Positions 1-12,534 are shown, numbered from the stretch's first letter. The stretch is 64,000 nt of DNA from Mucidula mucida (GCA_015501055.1 JADNYV010000120.1:49062-113061), one strand, 5' to 3'. Numbers and translations are program-made. The notes: a model not told the origin generated them from the letters alone.

Positions 1-573
1 GATGTCTGCGGCACGGAAAACGACGAGCTTGAGCTGGGGCTCGAGACAGCATCCTGGTCCTCCACCTGCAGAACGAATTGATCCACAGTAATCATCGATT
101 TATTGAATCTACTGTCGTTATTATTCTTGAAAGTGTATGAAAACAGTATGACCTAGAGAGATAGAGTTGATAGCTATTGTGAAACTTCGAAATATCTTTA
201 CACACAGGAGGGTTGTGGCCGTCATCCGTACGATTTAGAGCGTCAATAATCTTGAATTGGGGCGCGTCAGGATAACAATCCACGCAAATCGAGTAATTGC
301 CCCCGCAGCATTGTGGAATTCCATAATAATAAAACGCATTAGCGGGTTCTATTTGGAGTGTCGTCAATCTTTGGAAGATATTCAAAAACTGAACGTACGA
401 GGAAAAGTAAAAGTAAAAGTCACTGTGGCGTCGACATCCCGCGCTGTCGATAGAGTTCCCGTCCTCCCTACGTTGCTGGCATTCCAGAATCCATCAGTGA
501 ACCAACTCGTTCCAGTGTATTTTAGATCAGTGAAATCCCGGTTGTCATAGGTGATGTTCTTGAGATTGACCAT
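1..573 (-). CDS. Single-pass membrane/ectodomain protein, paralogue 1 (3' end cut by window edge)
   Basis: The gene starts at the ATG complementary to 571-573 and reads leftward off the window. The product begins MVNLKNITYDNRDFTD and carries short exons with the strings DGFWNASNVGRTGTLS and NAFYYYGIPQCCGGNYS, then an exon near 60-150 with FNKSMITVDQFVLQVED. The same exon order and motifs recur in the gene at 2407-3516, which continues into a Ser/Thr-rich stalk and a membrane helix; the stalk and helix of this copy lie outside the window. Several Asn-X-Ser/Thr sites and clustered Cys (CYPD, QCCG) fit a secreted ectodomain. This architecture is common among uncharacterised basidiomycete surface proteins. 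No enzyme motif is visible and the function is unknown. Exon presence is secure; exact splice sites are approximate. Confidence 0.7.
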
Positions 574-1229
574 TTCGTGGACATGCCCACCGGCACAGCG
601 AGGACGACAGACAAGGGGAACAAACAGGCGAGAGCATCCCGCTTCAGCCTACAATGTCGGCCACCATCACCATCAGGACGAGAAATCATGGTTGCGATTC
701 AAAGGATGGCAGTTTGAAGGATGGCGAAAATAGCCGATTGATCGATTCCGGCATTGCTCTGTCTCGAAGTCGAGTTGGTCCTCTTTTCCGCGCAAGCACA
801 TCATTCCCTGGCGGAGATGTACACATTGATATCCGAAGATACGGGACGTTTACTTCGAGAATGTGCGCCTGATTATACTACATAACAAGGGCTTTGCCGG
901 GATGACGGTGAAGTCATATCAAAGTCTGATGTGTGGGATCTAAGTGGGATCTCTGGCGCGTCATGATTGTTCGAAGGTTCATCCTTGCGCAATCTTGGCA
1001 GCATCGAGACTTGATGTCCGTCTTCAACACGTCCATGTACTTACAAGACTGTTCCTGAGCCGCGGCTCATTCCAAAAATGCTTTGACATTGTCATTAGCA
1101 AAATGTTCGTTTCACAGGACTGGTAGATAGTGTTCAGCAGTGTCAACACTAAGCTTTCGGATCCTGCATCCTACAAGGCACAGATTCAGATTCTTCAGCA
1201 GGAGTATACAAACAGAAAGACCTCCATGC
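574..1229. other. Intergenic, no gene recognised
   Basis: Only short uninformative reading frames are present on both strands. I see no conserved motif, repeat or RNA gene. Confidence 0.5.
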
Positions 1230-1991
1230 TCACCTCAAAGCAGCCGTATTCCCCATAATAGCTCCTATAACCTCCTGCATCTTGTAGAAACCTTTTTCAG
1301 AGCGAATATCGATCTTCCAACCACCTCTAAGAAAATTCCGGTGGATACCAGGACCTTTGTAATAAGGATCAGTGCACCATGTCGCAACATCACGACGGTA
1401 CACGCGAGGGTCCGAGAAAGCTCAACAACGCCCACAAAGACGGGAGCGGGCAGTCCATAATCCAAGTGTTGAGTCCTGCATACATCCGCCGATCTGCCTT
1501 GTCCCTCTGCCGTGCCCAACTTCCGGGCTTGATGTCCACGAGCATCACAGGCCGGAACACCTTGTGGACGGATAGAAAGACGACATAACTCAGTGCGTCT
1601 TCATTGGGCGCAATCTTACGTGGGAGAAGGGCTTGAGGTGCGATCATAAAGTCATGTCCGGGGAGCAGAGGGGTAAATCATTCCCAAAGTAGCTTGATAC
1701 ATAGCTCATGTAGTGACGCGGAGCTCGCATCGTCGAATATGCGCAAAGTCTTGAGTACTTCGAGAGACCAGGTTGTTAGAGTTGAGAAGGGCACCTTGTG
1801 AATACTTGATGCGCGATAACAGTTATGCTTTACCCTCTCCAGTCGTCCACTTGGTCCCGAGTACTCACTGGCCTGGAATTAGGCCAATGCAGTGACTGCG
1901 TGCCGGGGAAATCTCTCTCCTTCAAAGCGTCGTGGAGGGTCCGCATTTCATTAGACGACTTCGGCGACTGTAGCTGTGGAATCGTTGACAT
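1230..1991 (-). CDS. Conserved fungal hypothetical protein with a DIKP-type core
   Basis: Read from the ATG complementary to 1989-1991 (MSTIPQLQSPKSSNEM...) with a probable intron around 1790-1830. The middle part contains PNEDALSYVVFLSVHKV, then MLVDIKPGSWARQRDKADRRM, and the end reads GGWKIDIRSEKGFYKMQEV. This order (xxV-IKP, a charged helix, 'DCPLP..W', then W-x-IDI...GF.KM..V) is that of a widespread uncharacterised basidiomycete family. The conserved Glu/Asp-x-Lys-like 'DIKP' could belong to a PD-(D/E)xK-type fold, but that is only inference. Two defects are visible: an in-frame TGA before FTPLLPGHDFM (near 1665-1670) and a one-base frame change near 1400. Either it is decaying or the assembly has errors. 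The start is tentative. Confidence 0.45.
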
Positions 1992-2406
1992 AGACGGCGT
2001 AACGAGCGTGCGTTTGTGGAGAGCACGATACAGCGCAGGTTGGACATGCATCGAGGAGAAACAAGCGCTGCGTCTCGAGCATCGCCGTCGTCGTTGGAGA
2101 CAAGAGTTCGGAAAATATGAGTGAGCCACCAGAATATACTCTACAGAGACAGATTCTGACAGACACTCAGACACTGTATAGCATCGATCAATCCCGCATT
2201 GTTAACGTTAATAAGGCCGCTCTGCATTCGGTCGATGTCGCGCCAGTCCTGCTATTAAGATGTACGCCACACTTCATCGGACAAGGACTGTACTAACCAG
2301 AAATAACTATGCATATACTTCATCAGCATGGTTGAGATAGAATAAAGGAGGTAACAGTGCAACCCAATAAAAAAACCCCAGAGAGAAGAAGCAAATGTCT
2401 TTTGTT

Positions 2407-3516
2407 TCAAGGTTTCTGCGATGACGGCAACGATGATGACCTTGGAGGAGCGGAGGGAACCTCCTCGTACGTGCCACTGATCCCGCACTATGGAAAACCT
2501 GTTCATATTCGGGAGGCAGTGTAGCCAGCTCATCATGATCGTCGTCTGCGTCGGGCTCAACAGGACCCGCATCTGTCGCGCGCCTTGGCATACGGTCATG
2601 CGGCGATGCTGACTCAAACAGGCCGACACCACTCTCAATCATATCAGAGGGCGAAGTGACTGGGCGACGCTTTGAAGGATAAGTGGCAGATGAAGAAGTT
2701 GATGAACTGATGAGAAAGGGATGTGGTGGCTCTGTGACGCCATGTTCTGTTCCAGCAGCAGCATATCGACGACGTTGCCGCCGACGCCAACATATGAGGA
2801 GCGCGACCAGGAAAGCAACAAAAGTAAGAATCCCTACGACACCGCCGGCGATGATGCCAGGCTTAGGCCGGGCACTTTGGATGATGTAGATGTAGATTTC
2901 AGTGTAGGGACAGCGGTCGTCGAAGCGGATGTCGATTGATGAGACACGGAGAAGGACGGCGAGGTGCTAGCATCCGGATCCTGCACCTGGAGAACGAACT
3001 GATCAACGGTAATCTGGGATTTGTTAAATCTGCTATCGTTCTCGTTCTTGAGGGTGATTGAATGTATGGCAAAGTCATCGAAGGTTTGCGAGAACAGAAC
3101 AACCTGAATGAACATACGTTAGGGATTATCAATTTCAAGTAAAGATGAGGTGTACCGGCGGATTATGACCGTCATCTGTAACGTTCAGTGCGTCAATCGT
3201 TATGAACACAGGCGTGTCCGGATAGCAGTCAACACAGATAGAGTAATTGGCGCCACAGCACCGGGGAATGCCATAATAGTAGAAAGCATTCGCTGCTTCT
3301 GTGAGGAAGGGTAGGTAAAGATGAAGAGAGTTGAAAGTGAATGAACGCACGGGGAAAGGTAAAAGTCAGTGTCGCTTGTAAATTCCGTGCAGAGGTCAAG
3401 GTGCCCGATCTTCCTACGTTGCTTGCGTTCCAGGATCCATCGAGAGACCAGCCGAGAAATGAGTATTGGATGCTAGAGTCCCTGTCATCATAACTAACAT
3501 TCTTGAGGCCGGCCAT
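2407..3516 (-). CDS. Single-pass membrane/ectodomain protein, paralogue 2
   Basis: Starts MAGLKNVSYDDRDSS at 3516 and parallels the gene at 1-573 exon by exon: DGSWNASNVGRSGTLT, NAFYYYGIPRCCGANYS, then FNKSQITVDQFVLQVQD. A Ser/Thr-rich stalk (about 2840-2960) leads to a hydrophobic helix GIIAGGVVGILTFVAFLVAL followed by a basic stop-transfer run (WRRRQRRR). The cytoplasmic tail is acidic and Pro-rich and probably ends SLPSSQKP at 2407. The predicted topology is outside-N, inside-C, like SKG6-type fungal surface proteins. Single-base frame changes are needed just before the membrane helix (about 2870) and near 2490. Function is unknown; the two paralogues suggest a local duplication interrupted by the 1230-1991 gene. 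Confidence 0.6.
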
Positions 3517-3805
3517 TTCTAGGTCATGCGCGGGAACAGCGCAGCGCTCAACCCTTCTTGAAGGATTGCAGATGGAGGCAGATGGAAAGAGCAGCTACAT
3601 GGGTGGCGCCACTAATCCATCGTCTTAGTGTATATTACAGCCGACCATCAGGTCGAGAAACCATGGTATCCAGTCAAAGATCATGATGATAGTCGGCCAG
3701 AGCTCTTTCATAGGGTCGAACGATCGCTTCGGCCGTCTCCGAATCGGCTTCTTCGAGCCGACGCCGCTCTTCCTCAAACCATCATCAATCTGGCGTCCCC
3801 TCAGA

Positions 3806-4220
3806 ATGCCAATTTCTACGAGATCTTGTCGATTTCGCCCTCCTCTTCTCCGAGGAAATAAAGGCGGCGTATCGTCGCATGCTCTTGCTTCATCATCCTG
3901 ATAAACATACCGGACCACATACTCAATCTATCGACGTGACGCTCATTAAGGAAGCGTACGAGATTCTCTCCCAAGAGTCTCGAGAAAAACCTATGACGCT
4001 CAACGCCAAAGGGGCGGTCTTCTGACGGCCCCGACCAGCAGAGGTGGTCTCCCTGGATGCCTTCGTCGAAAATGATGATCAGGATTCGTGGTCACATAGC
4101 TGCCGTTGCGGAGGGCAATACAAAATCACAGAAAAACAGATGGAATGCGAACAACACTTGATTGGTTGTACAAATTGTTCCGAGACGATATGGGTAGGCT
4201 ATGTACTTGCAGAAGAATGA
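3806..4220 (+). pseudogene. DPH4: DPH4 (J-domain diphthamide cofactor), frame-disrupted
   Basis: The order is that of DPH4/DNAJC24. First comes a J-domain (NFYEILSI..., IKAAYRRMLLLHHPDKH with the HPD signature, LIKEAYEILSQESRE). Then a DPH-type CSL zinc finger follows (EVVSLDAFVEND, SCRCGGQYKITEKQMECEQ, IGCTNCSETIWVGY). In the family this small protein supplies electrons/iron to DPH1-DPH2-DPH3 in the first step of diphthamide synthesis on elongation factor 2. The frame breaks after SISPSS (about 3850), and an in-frame TGA at 4023-4025 separates the two domains. All breaks can be explained by lost bases in A, G and C runs (about 3856, 3985, 4012, 4033), so assembly error is as likely as true pseudogenisation. 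The start is uncertain because the first ATG in register also needs one base. It converges with the monooxygenase, 114 bp away. Confidence 0.7.
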
Positions 4221-4333
4221 TGTGAGCATTTCCCGTCTCGATCTAATCTCTCATGATGAACTAATAATACAAAATCTATAGCAATTCTATCGGTGCTTAC
4301 TACCAAGTGGAGAACACTACCGATCTGAGGGCA

Positions 4334-6890
4334 CTAGAATGCATCACTCAGCATTGCGGTTCTGTAGCCGCTAGTCAACGTACCAGGCGGGATGTCGATT
4401 TCACTCGCATCCAGATACCAGGCCTCTGCAGGAGATTGTCAAATGCATATGGAGTAGAGGGAGTAGACGTACTGTCAGCTTCGGGTATCTTATCGGCTAC
4501 TGTATTGCCGTCACCCAGCCAATGGAATCTGTTCTTCGACTTGGGCAGGCGCTCATACGTGAAGTCCTCCCAACGTGGGTTCTCCAATGTGCGCGCGGCA
4601 TGTGTACATGATCCTTGGAGAACATGAGCAACATCGAGGATGCTCTTGGGCGAGCAACGAACCTGGCCACAATGCTACAACACGGCCTTCTTCCTTTCCG
4701 GCTTTATACCATGACCGACACTTCTCACCGAATACAGTCTGTAGGGCAAGGATGTGAGTAATATAAATCGCAGCACAGCTTCCCATACCGTAGGGAAATA
4801 ACTCTGCGGCTATATGTCAGTCTTTGCTTTTGCGGTGTGAACGGCTTACATCAATATACTCATCAAAGTCAGCAACGGCTTCCGGCTAGCCTCGATACTT
4901 TTCAGCCGTTCACGCTGCAGCTTCAGCGTCGCCGCTACTGCGTAGTCCACTTGGCGTTCCGCAACCACTAACAAGGATCCTGCACCGACACCGAATTGGG
5001 GCCCAGACCCTGGAACCAATTTGGGAAACCGTCGACCGCCACGCTCAAATACGTTCGGGGATGTGGCGTGTATTTAGACTCGAGGGTAACGCCATTTCGT
5101 CCGATGAGGTCGAACGGAAGGTGGCCCGTAATATCGAATCCGGTGGCGCAGACAAGGAGTCTAATTCGTGAAGCTTTCCATCCGCTGTCTCAATACCGCA
5201 GGAGTGACGCGCTCGATGCCGGTAGGAACGAAATCACCTGCGGGTATTGATCAGAACGAACGTGAGAAGGTCTGGATCCTACATTGTCCTCACACAGCGC
5301 TTCCAAGTAGCCAGGGCCTGGTGTGAGACGCCGGCATGCAACTCCAAAGTTAGGAATAACTGGAAGAGTTTGATAGCAATGGAATGAGTGGTATTACTTA
5401 CTGTGGTTTGCAATCCAGGACTTTTTGCAAGCCGCTTCTTCATCGTTTCTGTGAAGGCTGCTTTCCCACCTACTTGGAGCGGGTTCCCTCGAAGAGTCGC
5501 AGCGTGGGCAAACTGAACAATATGTGAGCTATTCAAAGAACGCGAGAAGTCTGCTTACGTTCAAGTCAGATTCTATCTCCTTTCGATATTGTCTGTAGTA
5601 TTCTGGATTTCGGCGAACTTGGCCTTCTGTTCTTCAGTGTACACATCTAGTTGGGACAGGCTCGAACTCAAATCAGTTCATGGGATAAATTGACTTACAA
5701 TTATCAGCCTTATTGTCGTCGCCAGTCAGCTTCACGATGTGCTCGCGCACAAAGTTGGCAGCGATCCACGTCTGTCCACGAACAAAGTTGACAACATGCT
5801 TGACTCTAGGCTGAAGAGCTGGAACAAGCTGAATAGCCGACGAGCCCTAGAACAATCGACTTCTAGGCAAAGATCAAACAATTGAAACACACTCACGACA
5901 CCAATGACACCAACAGACTTACTCCCCCAGCTCGCCACTGTATCCTGCCAATCCGCGTTCGGTCCTCCTTCACCAGTTTCCCAAGCGGCGCTATGTATAA
6001 CCTGTCCCCCAAAATCATGCAGCCCCGGAATATCCGGCCACGACCACCTGTTCAAAGTTCCCGTCCCCGTGAACAGCACATCACATGTATCCTCGACCTC
6101 CTCGTATCGCACCTCTCCAGACTCGCTAATAATTGGTCGCCGAACGGTCAGCCTCCATTTACCCTCGGCCTCTGAATAGCGGCCGCGCAGCATGCGATGC
6201 TGGAGCTTGATATACGGCATGAGTTTGTACTTGTCCACCACGCTCTCGAGATAGGCAAGAATCTCCGGGCCCGAGGCATAGAATGAGGACCAGTGGGGCT
6301 GCGGGTTTACGCGTTAGTATTGTATTGGCCACAGTGGAGACGCGTCTTACATTTACGGCAAAGGTGAGCTGATACTGAGTTCGTTGCAACGTTAGCGGTG
6401 CCAGGGACATCAAGAGAAAGAGAAGCTTACGCAGTGAGACGGGATGTCGCAAGCGAGGCCCTGCGTGGGGGGTTGTGGATTAGCGAAAGAGGCTTCGAGA
6501 AGAGGCTTACTGGATACTTGTTGTGGAACCAGGTTCCGCCGACGCCTCCAGCGGCTTCGTAGATCGTAAGGTCGATGTTCTTCACCTTCTGGAGAAACCT
6601 GGAAGAATTGAGAAGGTTAAAAAGTTTGAGGATTGGCGGCAGCTCAGATGTACCGTATCCCTGCGATGATACCTATATTATGTTTATTGACCAAAGCGCA
6701 CAGTTTAAGGAGGCCAACGCGTACCGCTATAACCAGCCCCGACTACTACGACCTTCATAGGCCGGTGTTCATCGATGCTGAAATTGCCCAACTGGAAGGT
6801 AGTGTCAGCGACGCCGTTTGTATGTGAGTGATCCATCTGAGCGTGCGCTTCTGAGTCCATGAGGTATGATGGGAAAACGATATCCTCCAC
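4334..6890 (-). CDS. FAD/NADPH flavin-containing monooxygenase (Baeyer-Villiger/FMO-like)
   Basis: At least ten exons read leftward. The N-terminal Rossmann motif VVVVGAGYSGIIAG spans a tiny exon (GIIAGIR) between two introns, followed by YEAAGGVGGTW, GLACDIPSH, PHWSSFYASGPEI, and a second dinucleotide fold SVGVIGVGSSAIQLVP. C-terminal family blocks are VAVDGFPNWFQGLGPNS, EKCRSWYKAGKEEGRVV, ENPRWEDFTYERLPKSKNRFHWLGDGN and AWYLDASEIDIPPGTL. Family members use FAD and NADPH to oxygenate ketones or soft nucleophiles; the substrate here cannot be deduced. One-base frame corrections are required near 5215, 5165, 5005 and 4890, mostly in G or C runs, so the protein may be intact in the living genome. 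The start at 6890 is tentative; an in-frame Met lies closer to the Rossmann fold. Confidence 0.8.
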
Positions 6891-7399
6891 GGCTCGGTAT
6901 TTATCGCAAATAGCTCAGCTGGCATTTCCCAAAGCGCATAGTCTTTAGTAACGGCAGTCCGAAATTTGACAGATGAATAGGTACCATTACTGATCATCAA
7001 ATGCAGTACAGTGCAAAGTTCATGAATCCACTCACTTTCGTTGACAATCCCGCGAAATTGCCAAGACTCAAACAACTCAAGTCTATTTCTCAGACTGCGG
7101 TTACCTACACTGACAAAGCCTTGCTATTAAGATTCGTGGTGGGTTGCAAGAGAGAAAGTATAAGCGCGTACCCACAGGTATCCGGAGCTGAGAGATCACG
7201 AGGTTCAAGCAACGTTTTCGCGCTGCTTGGGGAAAGTCAAGAAATCATTGTTTGCAGGCCGTGTGCTCTGCTTGTCATAGTACAACAATGCGATGCGGTG
7301 AATCTACAGTAAAATTACAGACAGCGAAAACCAGTTTTCTTCTGCATAAATAAAAAGTAAAATAATGATACGAATTATTAACATACTTGTAAGTTTAGT
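6891..7399. other. Intergenic between the monooxygenase start and the RhoGEF end
   Basis: No convincing coding signal. It probably contains the monooxygenase promoter and the RhoGEF 3' end. Confidence 0.4.
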
Positions 7400-9267
7400 T
7401 TAAGCAGACTTGTTGAGGAACGCAGCGTTGTCTTGCGCTCTGTCGCATTTTTGAGCGATTGACATGGCGGCTTTCAGGGCTTTTTCTACATCAGACGCGG
7501 AAGCATTGTCGATAGGCGTGTGAGAGAAGAGATCTGGACGCTGATTAGCTCCCTTGAATGGCCTGGTGACAAACAGACGTACCCTTGAACAGTAAAGTAT
7601 ATCTCATGATCCTCTGCGTGGGTAGGATAGCCAAATCTCGCACCGCCGGGCCTCTGCGCTGCTTATGGACGCCATGGGTGGGAGTCGAGGGGTTGCTCGA
7701 TGTCAAAGCCCTAATCGAATGAATCCTCTTTCCCCACGAATTGACCCGTCTCTTGATGGACTTCCCATCAGCCGCGGCGTTCTGAGATGGTGATGCGCTG
7801 TTCGCTCGTTCGCGTTTCGACGACGAACCAGAGTCGACGAAAAAGCCCCCGACCACCCCGCACCAGCTGATGAATGCGGCCTCCAATTGATCTGCAACTG
7901 ATAAGAACGCGTTTGCGACCCCTTGTGCGCTGGGATTCCGTTCCATACCGGTCATGAGGGTTTCACTGACCTCCACGAGGGCCGGGAGGTAGGTCAGCAT
8001 CAAGGGTGGCGGCGTGGTCAACGTCTCGCTGGATGCGAGAGTGCGGAGCCCCAAAAGATAGTGGCGCTCGGTTCGGACTAATCTCGACAAATGAGGAGAG
8101 CACGACGAGCGGACTGCCATACTGCACTGAGGGCAGGGTCGGATAAACACGGCAGTGACGGCTTTAGTGGAGCCTGGATGTCGTCCTCGTTTCGGCCGGG
8201 CTGTCCACCTGAGATATGGGCGTTGCCTGTGGAGTGGTTGCATCAACTGGTCTACGCCACTCAGATTGCCACATTTTCTCGACAGTGCGCATCTTCTCTA
8301 ACTCATCCAGCAGCGTCTCATCTGATATCCCATCATCCATTATGGCCATGGCAAGAGTCCAGCGACGTCGATGGCCGTGTTTGGGATCCCGAGGTCGTCG
8401 CGGAAGTTGAGCCTGCACGCCGAGAGTTTGTAGGCAATCCGGGGAACCGTCTTCATCGTCATCCGCAGAACCAGACAGACTCCAAGTTGACTTCCACCCA
8501 CTTCGGAGGGACGTACTGGCGATGCCCATGGAGGAATGAAAGAACGTGTCGCCGATGCTTGTCTTTGGCGGCTCGACAGGACTGGATTGTGATGGAAATT
8601 CGCCAGTCCAAGCCAACGATACCAGCGCGTCTGTACTGGTGTTAGGGTTTGGATATGGGGAACGTGCGATGCGATGGCGTGAACGCATAAACTTGATGCC
8701 GGTCAATATTTAGATTTTCTCTTCAATTGAGATGGTGCTTACCTCGCGTTCTTTTGACGGTGATTGAAACTTGACAGTGCGGGTGATAATCTGCTCCCGA
8801 AACGTGGTCTGGGAAAGCGAGGCGGAAGGGATCGAGGGTAGTGAACTTCGTCTAGATCGCCGTTTCCGCCCCATGGGTTCATAGCCTGTGGCCCTCCGGA
8901 GAAGGCTGACCGGTCTGGAAAAGAGAGAGTTGGATGGCGAAGTTTCTGAAGTGATGTCCTTTGGCTTTGACTTCTTCAACTTGCGGTGTATAGATGCAAT
9001 TGGGGATGGAAGGGGAATATCAAAGAGAGGTAGAGGAGCAGGCCTGCGAAACGGTGGTTTGACATCTACTCTTTCAGAGTCCAGGGAAGGAAAGCCAACG
9101 GAAGGGGGGCTTGCGACCATGACATCGAGAGGAGCATCGTCCGTGGATGACAATGCGGAGAAGAAAGAACCGCCGTCATTTGAGGAATCTGAGTCGGAGA
9201 AGTGAGGAGACAACTCGGGCGTCGAGAGCGTGCTGGAGTTGCTCGTCAAGGAAAGACTGCGCTCCAT
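7400..9267 (-). CDS. RhoGEF (Dbl-homology domain) protein
   Basis: Starts MERSLSLTSNSSTLSTPELS at 9267. The first ~200 residues are a low-complexity Ser/Pro/Arg-rich regulatory region with basic clusters (GRKRRSRRSS). After an intron near 8665-8745, a second exon reads TDALVSLAWTGEFPSQSSP. The C-terminal half is a DH domain: WQSARRALL, VRTERHYLLGLRTLA, LPALVEVSETLM, and the diagnostic helix RDLAILPTQRIMRYTLLFKD. After a last intron near 7550-7585 it ends FLNKSA at 7400. DH domains catalyse GDP release from Rho/Cdc42 GTPases in actin and polarity signalling. No PH domain is visible, which is unusual but known. A 35-nt intron or a frame change near 8170, and a one-base loss near 8075, are needed to keep the DH domain in frame. 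Confidence 0.75.
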
Positions 9268-10814
9268 GATGTAGGGGACAGGTTCGGATGTGGAGGTGCA
9301 TATGAAACCGACGTTGGGTACTTATGTAGCCAAGACACGGCGCACTGGTAAACTGATTTGATGAACAGAGTTGCGTAGCACCGTGGTCCCAGTTGGGTTA
9401 TCGCCGAGCTACACCGCAAAGTGGGCGTCTGTGCAAGGAAAAAGACATCAAGTGAATTGCCAACGCATCAAGCCGAGCGTTAACTACAATCCGGAGATCT
9501 GAAAGGAGAATGGAAAATGCCTTTAGAGGTGTCTTTTCCGGCCACCAAAAAGACGCACATTGAGTTTGATACTCGTTCCCGCAGCTACAGCGTGTAACCC
9601 GGACTGCTATTCCGTATGTATCGTATTCATCCAGAGCGCCGCCGAAGGGAATGGAGCCTGTGCTATTTTCTAGCGATAAGGTGAATGCAATGCTGACTGG
9701 GCACGTCCAAGACGATACTTGATGGTGTTGAACTTGTTCAACCGTTGTTGTGAGCCTGTTGCCCCTTCACTTCGTAAGGCAGATGTAGGGATGTTAACCG
9801 GTTTTTCGAAAGATCGGAAAATAAGGTTATTGCCATAGTTTGAAGCTAGTGAAAGTCGTCGTGATGGTTGTTGAAAGAGCCATTTCTGCCGTCGGCATTG
9901 TGTCGATCCCAGGGCGCATACATGGATGATAAGTGAGCTACTTGACTTTGTGAGCTTGAAGTTGTAATTCGCATAGTAGAGAAACTTTCTTCAAACTCAT
10001 GCCGGTTTATTCGGTATGCCGGGGACAGAATACCGATCGCGGTTAAGCAGGAGCGCTAAAACACCACCATTGTGTGCGATTATCATGACATTCGGTCACG
10101 AGCACAAAATGAGCGTGTGTGGAACAGATCGCGCCCTGCGGTTCGTGAATGAGTTAAACAAAGATATATATCAGCGCGCTGCCAGTGTGGAACCAGCAGT
10201 CGCCACAAGACCGGGATGGGAATGATAACGCTCAGGGATTGACGGTCTTCAAGGGCAGTCGTGGCAGTGCGATTCATACGCAGCGCCACAGCCAGTCCAA
10301 TCTTGACCAAATCCTTAAATAGCCTTGAGGGGAGGAATGATCTGTGAGTTTCTAGCCACCACTCCAGGAGTTCTTTCTGCCATGCCGAAGTAGGAGGGCT
10401 GTTCAATGTCTGTATTACGTTAGATTTACCTCTCTAGCCGCGCATTAACGGGCGCACTGTGAAATATAGAAATTAGAAACACATACCATCGTACCTAGCC
10501 CAATAGTGTACATAGTAGGTAGGCTAACTCGGCGCCACAAACGGCGCTCACTGGCGCTCACCATGGGCGCAACGACGTCGGCAAATCTCGGTACGAGAGC
10601 TCTTTCAGTACCAACGATACTTGTAGGCCTAGACTGAGCCGGCTTTAGCTGGTGATATGGATCCTAGAATTCAGGCGGCATTGTAGTTCTTTACCCCTGG
10701 TCCATTGTTTGCCATGTTAGTCGTCTTCACTCCAAAAGTTTGAATCAGTTCGTCAATCTGCTTAAAGTCTAGCGTTATCAAACACAAGGGTAACGGGTCT
10801 CCATTAGTGTATTC
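9268..10814. other. Long intergenic region, no gene supported
   Basis: About 1.5 kb without a recognisable protein. A 107-codon minus frame (10083-10406) has no motif I can name. It lies between the RhoGEF promoter side and the deuterolysin 3' end. Confidence 0.4.
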
Positions 10815-12231
10815 CTAGCATTGAGCAGCATAAACTTCGATAGAGAAGCACTAGACAACACATCCGATGAGTAGAAGGAACAATGAGACACGTAAGAGCC
10901 TACGTTGTATGTGTCCGCATTCGCCGTTGCATCAGCGTCAGAGAGAGCCTGACTATCAGAGCATCCGTAGCTATTGTCGTCGGTGTCATCCACAGCGTGC
11001 GTGAGCTAGATTATGATTAGGCTCATGTTTCCAAAATAAGGCTAGAAGGGGCTACCTCGTGTAGGACAGTACCACCTCGAATGTTGCGTGCCTCGACGGA
11101 GCTTTCTCCAGTGCAAAGTTGTTCGGACGGCACTTCATCATAAAACAGATCGCAGAAGTAAATCTAAAACGTATTCAGGACAACCTGGTTGGCGGCAAAA
11201 AAAATTCCTACATCGCCGGCAGGCACAGTCGTGTACGCAATAACATTCCCGTCGCATGCGTTGTAGTCGTCAGTACAGCTCAGTCAAGTTAAGGCGTGAA
11301 TCTCCACACAAATAGGTCGTGATGTAGGGAACGCACGTGTGAGAAGAATCGTTCTCGTTCGCCACGGTATCGAAGTTATCGATAACCGTCTGAGTGTTAG
11401 TAGATCTGAAATAAGAGGTATACAATTTGTTGCGGCTGCCCTTCTCAGAGATATAGGCCGATGCGTTCGCAGCTAGAGTTTGACCTTCGATGAAGCTGAC
11501 AGAAAACTTGTCATGATGACAGATTTCCCAAGTAGAACACAACTCACCTAGCATCAATAAAAGCTGCCTTAGTAGCATCATCGCACACGTTCGGATTTCG
11601 CGCATAAACACCAGCTTGGCGCTTTTGAGTGACATCTAGGTGGACATCTACTGCAAGGACACTTGTCAAGAGGTTGACATGAGTGAGATCGGAGATGCGA
11701 GATATGATAGCGTTAGCTCCTGCAACAAGAAAGGAGGAAACGGGGGCGAAGGAGAATATGCCAGTGCCAGCAGATTGAAAATCGTAAAGATCAGTCACTA
11801 AGGGTACGTTCAGCAATGAAATGTGCGCGTAGACCTGGCAGTTATGTGTGGGTAACGTTGACAGTCTCACCACTCTGGATGGTGATGTATGCGTTCTCTG
11901 TCAGCGAACAGAGAGCTACTGGATATTAAGTAGTTCACTTCTAAGAAACGTGTCTGCCTACCCTTATACCAGTAAAAGGAACATCGGCGCCGTCCTTGGT
12001 AATGGTGAAGGAACGCGTCGGCAGACTATCAAGGAGCGTGCCATATTTGAGAATTTTGACAGGATCCTGGTTCGTATTCGTGACGGAAGCCACAAAGGAC
12101 AGGTCACCGATTGAATTTACACTCGATGACGGAGCCGTAATGTCGACTGTCAAGCCACCGTGATCTTGGCGCTTCAAAGGAGAGGCAATCGCAAAGGAGA
12201 CGAAGATAAGGAATGTGAGGGCAGCGAACAT
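10815..12231 (-). CDS. Secreted M35 deuterolysin-type metalloprotease
   Basis: The protein starts MFAALTFLIFVSFAIASPLKRQ, a clear signal peptide followed by a possible Lys-Arg processing site, then a propeptide-like region (GGLTVDITAPSSSVNSIGDL). The mature part contains NPNVCDDATKAAFIDAR, YTSYFRSTNTQTVIDNFD, CTDDYNACDGNVIAYTT and RNIRGGTVLHE. An intron splits the zinc motif: HE on one exon and LTHAVDDTDDNSYGC on the next, giving HELTH plus the downstream Asp of the aspzincin clan. The last exon encodes CFSIEVYAAQC and stops at 10815. M35 enzymes are extracellular zinc endoproteases used in nutrient scavenging. Six or so introns are inferred. The length (about 350 aa) is normal for the family and no disabling change is seen. 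Confidence 0.8.
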
Positions 12232-12534
12232 GGCTGGAAAGATGGGATAAACAGTATTCCACTTTCTTGGTTTGCCTTTATATCATTGCCGGGCATTTCA
12301 GGGCTAACTCCAAGCGGGTGTCCTAGGAGGTCCTACGGTCCTTACACAACAGGCAGGAGCACATGACGGTCTTGCGACGAATAGGCGCATAGTCATTGAG
12401 ATGGGAGTCGTTGGAGCTGGTGGACACTGGAAGAGGACAACGAGGGCGCCGCTTCTAAAATTGAAATTGCAGCACCACGAACACGTGACACCGCTCTCTT
12501 TCATTTCGCCCTCATCCCGACGCCACTCAGCAAC

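Noticed and set aside
4017..4041. A 25-nt GT..AG interval in DPH4 that could remove the TGA
   Set aside because: Too short for a fungal intron and not consistent with the flanking frames; lost bases in homopolymers explain the locus better.
9268..10814. Minus-strand frame of 107 codons as a gene
   Set aside because: No motif, no supporting splice partners, and composition like the surrounding non-coding DNA.
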